This document shows, piece after piece, positions 32,487 to 43,025 of a stretch of DNA of 48,326 nucleotides. Both the position numbers and the translations under genes were made by a program. The notes under the pieces are model-generated. The model did not search any database. It saw only the letters and a list, made by a program, of their open reading frames with translations, and was not told where the DNA came from. The DNA is taken from assembly GCA_014925825.1 (NCBI GenBank), contig JACGCK010000293.1, forward strand, positions 1-48,326, written 5' to 3'. Positions within the stretch are counted from its first letter, which is position 1. Every line of letters starts with the position of its first letter. The stretch is from Pholiota molesta. Its lineage: Eukaryota > Basidiomycota > Agaricomycetes > Agaricales > Strophariaceae.

Positions 32487-33502
32487 GACGTGCAGGCCTT
32501 GCTTTGGGTCTTGGGGCGGCGAGCCTTCCCGTGGTACGGTGTGTGCGCGGTGGGTGTCTGGATCCCCGCCAGATTTGCGTTGGGATGCGGGGCTGGCTGG
32601 GACGCGAGATAAATGTGTGGCGCACTCAAAGTCAAGGCGCTCACTGGCGCACTGTTTTGTAAGCAGGAACGGTCCCTGGAGAATCGGGCGCGGTGCGCCG
32701 TACATATGAGCGCGTAAAGCTGTTTTACTAACGGTGAGGAGTACGGACCGTTGGGATTCAGACCAAACAAGCGGGTATGCCGCCTCGGTGCTCGATGGGG
32801 GTCTGGTAATCGAGGAAATCACTGGTAATCATCACATCCGTGCATCTGTCGGTAGCATTTTTGTGGCCGCGTCAACTTGTAGATAACGTTGCGTGCGGGT
32901 GGCTTGTTTGAGCTACGGCGAAGTTACCTGTGGCTGACGGCGCTAATCCGACGGCGGGATATCCCCGTTGCGGTGATATAGATATAGATGAGATGCAGAT
33001 CAGTGGCACGTTCTTCGACTCTCGAGGATAATATGGCCTCCGTCGAGGATCGGCGGGGCGCTTGGGCGGGCTGTATGGACTCGCGCGAGTGCTCTGTATC
33101 CACGGTTCGGAGCTTGAGGTCATATAAATAAAGAGTTTAAGGTGGACATGCATCTGTGTGCCACTGTGTCGGCTATAGATACCGCTGTTCTGGAGACTCG
33201 GACGATGGCGAGCGTGACGGGTGACGGATCGAGGAGGATCTGTAGCGTGGGTGGGACCTTTGTTCTGGTTGGATTGTGGAATCCTCTCATCAGACCCCGG
33301 CTTCGTTCTGACTGGCGTGTAAAAAAAATCGCCAAACCCGGCGCCCCAAATCTGAAAGCATCTTTCGCTATTCTCAACGTATTCTCTTCACACTCCTAGC
33401 GCCATACGAGCAGCGGGACAAAGGGGCGACAGCCTACACGTGAGTGCAGCGTTCTCGTTTCGTTTTAAAGTGCGAGGCAAGAGCAGGAGTCGCAAGTCGA
33501 CC

Positions 33503-36500
33503 ATGCGCCCCGTGATGCCGCCATCACCTTTTGCTTACTCATCCCCCTACGCCCCGCAGCCCCAGTACTTCCCCGTCCTCAACTACCCCGACCCCTTTCC
33601 CCACGACTACAACGTCCACCACGACCACAGTATCCACAGCGTCCACAACATGAATCCCCCGCCGTCACCGGGCATCCCCATCGACCCCGCACTCGCCCTC
33701 TACCCGCCCTACTACTCGTCCTACCAGCAGCAGCAGCACCACATCCCCCAGCATCTCGCCCTGCCCCCCAACTACTCCTCGCCCTCGTCCCAGGGCTCGG
33801 ACACCATCGGCACGCCCCCAACGGAGCACATGTACCCCTCCTCGTCCTCCAACATCAACGGCAAGCGCCCCGCATCGTCGGTATCCAACGGCACCGCGAA
33901 CAAGAAGGCCCGCAAGGACGACGACACGGACATGCCCAGCCCTGTCGCGGACAAGGACGAGGTCAAGGCCAAGCCCACTCGCGGCTCGCGGTTCGTCTTT
34001 CTCGCTCTTTTTTCGCGTCGCTGTCTTACCTCTGGTCCAGGGCATGCACTGTCTGCCGCCGGCTCAAAATGAAGTGCGTTGGCGCTGAACAAGGCCCCCC
34101 GTGCAAGCGCTGCTTGACCGGGAACCATGAATGCATATTTGAAGAGTCGAATCGAGGAAAGCGGTCGTCCAAGTGCGTTTTTTTGCCCCGTTGCCCCCTT
34201 GTCGCGCGATCTGACCTTTTCACAGAAAGCATGAAATCCTCACGCGCTCACTGCGCAAGATGGAGCGAACGCTTGACACCGTTCTGCGGTCCATTGGAAA
34301 CCCCAGCATCGCATCAGGCATGATCTCGCGGTCCCCGTCGCCTTCAGCGCAGACCGTCGGCACACAGGCCCTGCTCGCCAATTCCCCTTCACCCCCGCCC
34401 TCAGCATCACCGTACCAGCCCCAGACGAAGCACCATGTGCCTGGGTCCCCCAAACTCCATTCATTGCCCGACAATGCGCTCAACCCGCTCGGCCTACTCG
34501 CTGAGGCCAGTCTGGCAAACCGCCGCGCGCAGGCGAGCAATTCCACCGGAATGGTGGCGAGGCAGGATACGGGCGACAATCCCAAACTTGGCGTTGCGAG
34601 CGATAATTACTTCAAGCCTGGTGCGCGCATATCTCATTTGATCGTCATTCAAAGCTGACATTTTCATCCCCAGGCCCTATGACCATATTGCCTCTGCGGC
34701 GATTGTACATCGAGCGCCAAATACAGCCCGAAATGCTCAGCTTCGTCACAACGGAAGAAGTCGTCGCCTTGTTCAACATGTGAGTATCCTTACGTTATAT
34801 AGCCATGAACAGTCGTTTTGACAGTTGGTTCGCAGATATTTTGATCATATACATGCAAGTCCCCCATCATGTTTTCTCTCAATGAACAGGCGTTAATGCG
34901 GGTCCCCTCTTTAGATGCATTGTAACTTGCTGGACCGCAATTTCCACACTCCGTCCCTTGTTTGCTCACGATCACCGTTTTTGTTGACAACGAGTAGGTC
35001 ATTTTTCGTTCTCTTTGCAGCTCGGGAGATAATGATGCTTTTGTAGTCTGTTCCATCGCCAGCAAGTTTTACACAGCGAAGCCCGACCTTCACCCGCGGC
35101 TGACCGAGCTCGCAAAAAGACTCGCCTTCAGCGTACCCGCGAAGGGATACAAATCTGTCGAGATCGTGCAAGCTTATCTCCTGCTAGCCTTATGGGGCTG
35201 CGGGGCAGTCGAACGCTACGAGCAAGACAAAACCTGGCTACTTTTAGGCATGGCCATCCGGTGGGTACCTCTTCCTTTGCGTTCCTTAGCCTCGGTCAAT
35301 CGCCGATTCGCACCGTCTGAAAATCCCGAATCTTGACGCTTACTTCACTTCGTCCGTTTCTTGTAGAATGGCGACGGATTTGAACCTGCACAGAAAGACA
35401 GCGGTGACCAGCCAGGACACACAGGAGGGTAAGGCGCGCGACCTGGAGGTGCACAATCGCGAACGGACGTGGATCTTGTGTTTCTGCCTCGACCGCAGCT
35501 TCAGTGCCCAGATGGGAAAACCCAGCTCTGTTAAGGAAGAGTATGTATTTTTGTTCTCGGGCGGAGAGAAGGGGGCTAATCCGTGTATCGCCAGTTACAT
35601 CATTCGACATACGACGGAATGGTATACATCGCCGTATGCGACCCCATCTGATGCCTCACTCGCGGCTTATGCTGTACGTTATTCCTCGGTGTCCATGTAT
35701 GTGTGTTGAAATTTATATTTGGCGATTTTCAGGAACTCCAACGGGTGCTCTCACGGAGTCTCGAGTTTCTCTATAGCGGAACGGATACGCCGTCGGGATT
35801 GCAGACCAACTGTGATTATCTGTTGGTCATCAAGACTTTCGAGACGCAAATACTTGCATGGAAGCACCAGTGGGTAGATCAGCGCAGCTGGGATCGTAAG
35901 TCCTGCGCCTCTTCGCAAATATAAATATTCTAACGAATTGATTTCCGGGCGTGTTCAGTGGAATCGACGGCCATTGCACAATACAAAAAGCTCATCTCGC
36001 AGTTCTACTTCAACTATGCGATGCTCGTCCTCAACTCCTTTGGGCTGCAGAACGCGCTGGAGCGCGCGCCGATGGACATCGGCCACTTCTTTGCGCGGGT
36101 GCACTCGTCTGCGCACGCCTGTGCTATTTTGGTGCGGGATGAGCTCGGCCCGCGCGGATATATGAAGTATTCGCCCGACTCGCACTTTGTGCAGACGTCG
36201 TATGCGGTGTTGAGTTTGTTGAAGGTTCGTTTGCGCGCCTGTATTGTATCCATCCACTCAGACTTATGACGCTCTATTTTCTTTCTTGTAGCTCGTCCGC
36301 CCCGAATTCCAGGCATTCTTGGACAACGAGCAGTCGACGCTCAACCTAGTGCGCGATGTTGCTGATGTGCTGGACAATATTGCCGCCAACCCGCTGCACA
36401 CGCCTGCGCTCTACAGCGGCTTCCTGCGCGCGTTAATTTCGGCAAAGCTGGAGCCCAATTCCCTCGTAGGCGCCGAGGACGGCAAGTCCCCATCCGCAGA

Positions 36501-37105
36501 CGGCGAGCAACAACAGCAGCAGCAGCAGTACCAGCAGCAGCAGTCCAGTGTCGACGGCCAGCAGCTGAATGGGAACAGCAACCTCGGGATGAGCGCTTCT
36601 GGCGGGTACAGCAACCAATATCAGGGCGAGCCGGCGTTCAACCTGATGAACGAATTCCAGTTCGAGAGCGAGATGGGGCCGGTCGCGGATATGTCGACGT
36701 TCCCGCCGACGATGGCGCCGAACCCGAACGAGGGCGATATGGGCGTGCTGACGATGGAGAACATCCTCAGCAGCGGGTTCTGGGACAGCATGCTCGTGCC
36801 TGGTGCGTTCCCGTCTCATCTACTTATTTTGTACAGGACATGGCATTAAATATCCTGTGTTTTTAGGGTACAACAGCATGGACGGCCTGAGCGGCGGGTT
36901 CGTATTCGGCGCGGGCGGGAGCGGGCTGATCACGCCGCGCTTTGGGGGGTCGCCGATGCAGTCGGGGACGAATACGCCGCGGCGCGCGGCTGCGGCTGCG
37001 GCTGCTGCGGTGGCGGGCGGGCATAATAGTGCGCTGACGCAGACGAGCATCAATGCGGCGTTTGATAACCAGAGGAAGGATACGCGGATCAAGATCGACT
37101 CATGA
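33503..37105 (+). CDS. Zn2Cys6 transcription factor with fungal-specific regulatory domain
   Basis: Thirteen exons (33503-33990, 34041-34172, 34226-34620, 34674-34779, 34836-34854, 34915-34993, 35047-35260, 35367-35540, 35595-35673, 35733-35895, 35959-36224, 36292-36802, 36867-37105) join in phase to 954 residues. The N terminus is Pro/Tyr/Ser-rich. The zinc cluster is at 165-194 with spacing C-x2-C-x6-C-x8-C-x2-C-x6-C, followed by a basic linker and a heptad-like helix (LRKMERTLDTVL), the usual dimer element. The fungal_trans domain covers about 340-600 (FHTPSLVCSRSPFLLTTICSIASKFY; GMAIRMATDLNLH; NRERTWILCFCLDRS). Poly-Gln (about 36508-36543) and poly-Ala (about 36982-37010) tracts precede and fill the C terminus. 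The protein is nuclear and would bind CGG-type sites. It resembles the PriB/prtT-like group, but its targets cannot be told. Exon 5 is a 19-nt microexon and intron 5 has GC-AG ends. Confidence 0.9.
34855..34914 (+). other. GC-AG intron after a 19-nt microexon
   Basis: Intron 5 of the transcription factor starts GCAAGT and ends CTCTTTAG, 60 nt. The microexon before it (34836-34854) supplies residues YFDHIH at the start of the regulatory domain. Other splice choices break the frame or lose the conserved sequence. Confidence 0.75.
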
Positions 37106-38725
37106 TACTCATGGAACTTTACTGTGGCCCTGCTGTCTGCCTTTATGTTGCCTCGCTTGCGACTGTGTATCCGATGCCTGCGTGGATGTTTCTCTGTCTG
37201 CATATCTGACTGCGCCGCCTCCGTCTGTCAAATTTTTTTTTTTGGTATATCCTGTTTCTCAAGTCACGCGAAATGTTTTGTATATGCATCACAATCACCC
37301 CTCCGAGTGTTGGATCCCCTCTCCTCTTGGCTTTTCTCTCTCTCTTTTGCTTGGTTCATTTTCCATCCCATTTCCTCCCCACTAAAGTTTATTACAGTTA
37401 TGGCCACGATACTTAAGTAAGATAACTATTATCGTACTCGCACTTGCCCGTCGCATTTTTGAATTCCCTTGTTTATGTACGTACCTACTACCGAAGTAAA
37501 TAAAGCTCGCGCCCCCTACATACCTACGCAGATGTCTGCGTATAAAACGATTTACGTGTACTTGGGTGTGTGATTGAGTGTAGTCTTACAAGTCGCTTTT
37601 ATGAAACATTGAATTTGTACTTGAAAAAAAAGACGTAACTATGAATAAGGACTGGAGGGATTTGAACAATATTGCCTGTTGGCGGAAATCGATATTAACC
37701 AAGGAAGATGCAATTTTTCTGAGATATTGAAAAGGTCATGGGCGCTAGTTGGGCGCTAGCATAATCACGAAGTCAATATTTTGGCGCTGGACTCGGAGTC
37801 GCTTAGACTTGCACTCTGGCACGGTCCCTGAGTTTGTCATGACGAGTATATGAACAGTGTTCGTCAACCGAAGTCAGGACGCCGATCTTGGTAGTAAGCC
37901 TGCCGAGGGCGAGTAATACGGGACATGGCAGACGTGTTGCCATCGAAAGTTATGTCCACGCTTTCGGAGGTGTCATTACCTCCTGGGACGGTCTGGTATA
38001 CAGTAATTCTGGTACCTAGAATTCATGGTGGGATGATAGCAGAATTGAAGTCGTCGTGGTCTGTACCGTCGCTGATAATGAACAAATGTGGGATTGTACT
38101 GCCCCAAAGGCGGACAGCTTGATGAGTCCTAGAGTATTCTGATCCACAAGAATTTCAAAGTCCAAGAGGGAGAACGAAAGGATGTGTATAAATCAGACCT
38201 ATCGATTTGCGAATACGTATCAAAGGAACGCTGAATGTCAAGAATTGCATTCAATATGAAGTTGGGTAAGATGGATCACAGCGGCTCTGGTCGTGAATTG
38301 ATCTTCTCTGGGATGTGACAAGGAACTCGTCGAAATATATGAACAAATAAGTTGCATACGTTTATCTGTCAGGTTTCTCTCACAATTGGGCGCTCTCAAG
38401 ATGGTTTCCTCCCGCAGGACCTGCAATATGCACATTGATGCATCACATGCATGCATTCATGCACCGGCGCGTATTGTCCACTGCCCGTCACCCTACGCAC
38501 AACTACGAAGAGAGTCGGTATCGGGGCGAGAATAAGGGCGGGACCGTCTAGTCGATGTTGACAGAATATTTGCGCCCATCTCGTTTTCGATGGTCATGGT
38601 TTGGTGAAGGGTGATGGTATGATTTTGGAGGCTCCTGCCACGTGCGGGCGGCCGTTGAACTTGGCTTGCTCTTGGCGGCCATGAGCCACGACTAAGCGAT
38701 GGGTTTGCACTAGCCATCGACGACG
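37106..38725. other. Intergenic, no gene recognised
   Basis: The 3' side of the transcription factor gene, with an AATAAA at 37499-37504 as a possible poly(A) signal, then about 1.2 kb with no supported gene. A 65-codon frame at 37925-38122 has no recognisable features. Confidence 0.5.
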
Positions 38726-39592
38726 ATGCAAATGCTCTTGTTCTTGTTTACTGCTTTGCACCTGCATCGTGAGTGAATCCAAGTGCTATTTTTGTCGGGC
38801 GCCTAGCCATTGTGTGTGCTTACCCAGGGTACTTACTAAGTGCTGCGTCCCACAGATATTATAGGCGCCCATGCGCAGCTCACTACGTTCCCTGCCACTC
38901 CGAATGTAACCAGAACGAGCGCAGTTGGGCGTGCTAGTACCTCCTTGTACATCCCGGGCTTCGATCCGCAGCCCGTGAGCGCCGACGTCGTAGGTGTCGA
39001 TGGGAACGGACGGACGACGTGGGTGCTGCATAGAGGGAGTGTGGATGCTACCGATACGAGAAGCTATGGTGCTTTTAGGGGCACTGGTGAGTCGGTCGTG
39101 TTCATCTTATCCGCAGCTGCGATCTGCTCTTCCTTACCTTCGGGGGATTGGGTCCAACGCTATACATTTCATATCGATGAATGCTGACCTGTTTTTTGCA
39201 TTGCAATTACAGCGACCCTTGTCGAGGGCCCGAAAGACGCCTCGCTCACTTACGCCAACGCCGATGCCGAGTTTACCATAGGCATGCAGTGCGCCTTCTC
39301 GGAGAGCACGCTCGCGGTGTGTACGATTGAGGCGCAGGGGAGCACGGCGACGCAGACGGAGGTCATCACGCACCAGCCAATCCAAGGAGGCGGCACACTG
39401 GCAGTAACCGGGACTGCAAGCATCTCGGTGACGACATCGCGTTCTGGTGGGTCCACTACCTCGATCACCGATCCCTCGACGTCTTTTCCTGCTCCTGGGG
39501 CTGCCAGTACACAGACTCCCGCCTCTCCCACCACCTCGAGCTCGTCCGGTTCCTCGGGTCCCAAACGAGGGTCTGCAGTCCTTTGGGTGTAG
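38726..39592 (+). CDS. Small secreted Ser/Thr-rich protein, basidiomycete hypothetical family
   Basis: Three exons (38726-38768, 38856-39086, 39213-39592) give 217 residues. The introns are 87 and 126 nt with GTGAGT donors. The first exon encodes a hydrophobic signal-peptide core (MLLFLFTALHLH). The middle has the pattern YIPGFDPQPVSADVVGVDG ... TTWVLHRG and TATLVEGPKDASLTYA, then two Cys residues in GMQCAF and AVCTIEAQG. The last 60 residues are Ser/Thr/Gly/Pro-rich, as in O-glycosylated wall-associated proteins. I recognise this layout from common mushroom secreted proteins of unknown function that often end in a GPI signal. Here no hydrophobic tail is present: the frame ends at GSAVLWV. 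The function is unknown. The gene model is well supported by phase and by the signal peptide. Confidence 0.75.
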
Positions 39593-41651
39593 GCGTGGTC
39601 CTGCCATACCTGGTCTCTGGGCCGCGACTCTGGTGAAGGATGAGGATGAATAAGCACACCCCTCTCCATTGTGCTCATTATCTAGCTGACGTGGCTTGTC
39701 GACCCCTCAACCCTCAATATATTCTGGTTTGCAGATACCCTTATCTTGCGATGACCACGGATGCGAAAATTGCTGTCAGCCTGTTGGAGAACAAGACCTG
39801 ACGGAGCCGCGTTCAGAATGCCCCTGTAGCACCCCATTCGCCTCTATCGACGCAGCGAAGCTTTGTATACTTAGGCACCAGCGAGCTTGTTTTCCTTGCC
39901 ATCGTCCCGATGATGGTGGCATGCTCTAGATCTAACCGGCCCGGTCTCGATCGCCTTGTCTATTTTAACCGTCTGGTCCCTTCTCAAGCCGTCTAGAAAA
40001 GTTAATGTTGGCACAAGATTTTTGCCTGAAGACCACCATACATACGCGAGAATCTCCGCCGCATCACGAAAGGACCAGAATGAGGGCAGAATACGAGGTC
40101 AGTTGATTAGTTTGAGCCGCTGACGAGCAGCTCGTTCAAGGCATTTTTCTCGGCCTTATTCAATGTTGCCTCTCTTCTTGAAATCGTGGCGACAATTACA
40201 GATGAGCTGGGTTGGGGGAATCGAGCCGGTAAGGTCGTTGTCCTGCTCTGAAATGACGTGGCATTAACTGCTGTATAAAATCCACGCACCAGCACCCGAA
40301 TTTACTGCAGCATCGTTGCATCGTCGTCCTTGATTCTCCTATGGCCGAACAATTGCCTGCATTGCGATTCATACACTGTCAACTTGCATTAATCGCGCTG
40401 TGAACAATCTAGCCACGCTTAGAACAAAAGATCTATCATTTGGGATAGCTTCGATTGCTCTGCGCCTTCGGCTAGGGTATTATGACATGGACGCGAGTTA
40501 ACATCGTAACTCACCGCGAGATGACTGGTAATCTCCACTGCAGCAGAGTTTAACCTGAGCTTCTTGCAAGTATACTTTGGCATTCATGAACGGTATGTTC
40601 GCCACGACAACTCCCATTCAAATACTCAAGATTAGGGGGTCAATCTAACCCTTTAGCAACGGCATGCCATAATAAACTTGACGCGGAAAAATTATTAGCT
40701 GAACGGATTTATGGAGGACGAACACTCACGTTCATTTGAGATTTTTCCAGATACATATGAAAAGATGATTTCATTTCCCCAATCTCCATCAATCCAAGTC
40801 CGCGACCAGGTGCTCCTCCACCTTGGCTCAATGTGCAACGTAGCTATAGTTGGGCGCGACGCGTTTACACGTCTGTGAGCTAATCCTTCTCATCAGTGTT
40901 CTTCTCTGACTCCTTGACAGGTTTATCTATGGATTTGAACTGATAAGTGAACTGTGCAGTCAAAGGCTCCCTGATGCGTCGATATATTGGGACGGCGATC
41001 TCTGTGCTCTGTCGTTGCCGCGCTGGGGGGGACTACGCATTGCTGTGCGTCCATGAATGCGGTGTCCCAAATGGATAATCTTATAGCACTGGTTGAGTCA
41101 GACGATGAAGGGAAGCCCTCCCGCATGGTTCCCATCGAGGCATGCCTTGCCCCGAGTCAGCTGCATCTCATTATTACGCCTGAGATGGCAATATCCCAGA
41201 CAGCAGGCAAGGCGCTTTCTGCTCTCGTAGATCGCGATGATTCAGGTGCCCTGCATGATCTTCCCTCATGGATGTGTAGACAGTTCGAAAAGTCAAAAAC
41301 GCAAAATGGAACCTTTTTTCTCCAATCGAGGAGAGCGCGCAATGAAAGAACTGGGTTGAGGGCTCGCACGGTCCCACGGTAGTTCATATCTGATTTAGTG
41401 CACTTACTCTTTCGCATCCGCCTCGAGGTGGGCACGTTCTGATCTTATCCAGCCAAAATATGGCGAAATCTGCATTGCGCCTGGTAGATTCCCGGGATTG
41501 TCCTCCAAATCTCGTCCTGTCTCGCCAGACACCCAATCAACCCCGCAACATAATCCGTTTTTGTCTCTCGGCTTCTTAGGTCCTATAAAGCGCTGTCGCT
41601 CCCAGCACTGGCCCTCTTTTCCCATCGTCTTTGACGTCGCCTCAGAAGCTC
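39593..41651. other. Intergenic, no gene recognised
   Basis: About 2 kb. A 131-codon plus-strand frame at 40987-41382 has no known domain and no clear start context. A TATAAAA near 40274 is followed by only a 20-codon frame at about 40341. The right end holds the promoter of the next gene. Confidence 0.5.
41584..41589 (+). promoter_or_regulatory. TATA box of the Pro-rich protein gene
   Basis: TATAAA 68 bp before the ATG at 41652, in a pyrimidine-rich setting common for fungal core promoters. Confidence 0.5.
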
Positions 41652-43025
41652 ATGACAGAGTACACGACCTCGTCGCAGGCCTATCGCGAGTACATGTCTG
41701 CGCGCGAGCGCACTACGCACTGGCTGCAAGGGCTTTCTGGGGGCCCATCAGAGCTGTACTCGCCGTCGGTGCCGCCCTCGGTCCTGGAGGGTTTGGTGCC
41801 CTCGTCGCCGCCCTCGGAGGCGGACAGCTCAAACTCAACGCCCCCGAAGATGATCTTGCGCTACGGGGATGGACGCCCCGATATCCCGATTCCTCATTCA
41901 GGCAGGATGAGCAGAGGTGGCTCCAGACGCCATCACGACCCCCGATCACAAACCCCTTCATATAACCCTGCGCGTACCAGGTCCGGCTCAAGCGCCGACT
42001 CGCCCTCCTATGGCTCGCATTCCCATCCCTTCGAAAGCGAGCCCGCGCGCCCGCCGGAGGAAATCCGCGTCCTGCCCACATATGGCGACCTTCCGCCTTC
42101 CTCGACGTCTTCGCGTCCCAGCTATCCACGATCGAAGTCGCTTCCTAGAACATCGGACCACCGCCACCACGAGCCGGAGCCCGAGGTGCCTTTCCTGCCC
42201 CCGCACATGTCCTCAAGCAATCACCGTTCTACGCTCCCCACGCGGGGCCGATACATCCGCATGCCGCCAACGCGCCGGCCGCCGCCGCCGCCCGCAGGCG
42301 AACTTTGCGCAGCAGCCCCAGTGGCCGACCCGCCACCCGAGCGCGAAGCAGCACCCCGCGCCGGCGATCGTCTACGCGCCCGCGCACCACAGCCAGCGCC
42401 CGCACTACGCCCCGCCCGCGATGTTCCACCACCCGCCGCAGATGGGCCCGAACGGGATGATCTACAGCCACTCCGCGCCGGTGCCGGGGCAGTACCCGCC
42501 CGCGTACCCGACGCCGTACCCTCCGCCGGCGGCGGCGGCGGCGCGCATCGACATACGTCCTCTGCGCACGATACCCGGCGGATGAGCACCACCGCGGGCG
42601 GATGCGGTCGCTGGGGAGGTCAACCAGGGTGAGCCCCACGGAGTCATCCGAGTCCCTAGCCAGCCGGAAAACGGGAAGCACTTACTACGTACTTCCAGCA
42701 CACGGGCAAAAAGTACATGTGATTGTAGTCGTGAACCCACGCACCTTGGCTGCGCCGATAGCTGATGGTTCACTTTCTGCGCGCCGTCTCCCTGTAGGCA
42801 CCGAGCACGGAACCGTCCATTATGACAGCCACCTCCACGACAAAATCCGCAAGCCCGCAACACTTCTTGGGAGGCGGAAGCCCGTTTTTCCAGCGCTTTT
42901 TCAATTTCAGGAAGTTCTCGCATGCGGGGTCGACCCATGGCTCGTCTGGAGGGAGGAAGTTGCATCGACGGCATTCTCTGAGCGGCGGACATCGCAGTCC
43001 GGGATCTAGTGACGACAGTCAATAA
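41652..43025 (+). CDS. Conserved Pro/Ser-rich basidiomycete protein, frame broken in GC-rich runs
   Basis: Starts at the ATG at 41652 (MTEYTTSSQAYREYM), followed by conserved-looking blocks SVPPSVLEGLVPSSPPSE and MILRYGDGRPDIPIPH. The coding signal changes frame near 42230-42290 and continues as NFAQQPQWP ... MGPNGMIYSHSAP up to a GCG run at about 42540. It then moves again, so that VSPTESSES ... GSTYYVLPAHGQKVHVI (42602 to about 42730) lies in a third frame. After an intron ending at 42797, the last exon (42798-43025) encodes PFFQRFFNFRKF and KLHRRHSLSGG. I recognise this order of motifs from mushroom proteins of unknown function. No enzyme or membrane domain is seen, and the protein is probably disordered. 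The frame changes sit in CCG/GCG repeats, so indels of the assembly or of the genome are more likely than introns. Confidence 0.55.

Larger units (their letters stand above)
22350..33502. other. Gene-poor region of about 11 kb
   Basis: No convincing protein gene, tRNA or intact transposon was found on either strand. Open frames are short, AT-rich and overlapping, and none shows a known domain or intron-linked extension. Within it are a 19-bp tandem pair (23751-23788), an 81-bp tandem pair (24205-24365), a loose direct repeat (about 29838-29867 and 29977-30006, around CACGATGATAGCACATTCCC), a GC-rich patch (30752-31150) and a hexanucleotide run (32460-32486). It may be decayed transposon sequence, long untranslated leaders or non-coding RNA genes. 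Nothing here lets me choose. Confidence 0.5.

Noticed and set aside
32349..32822. 157-codon minus-strand frame with a repeated Arg-Val tract
   Set aside because: The tract comes from the hexanucleotide repeat read in antisense; the rest shows no domain.
34780..34825. Acceptor ending at the CAG near 34824 for transcription-factor intron 4
   Set aside because: It gives IWFADILIIYM in a frame that cannot join the conserved downstream exon.
40987..41382. 131-codon plus-strand frame
   Set aside because: No recognisable domain, signal or splice-linked extension; kept as intergenic.
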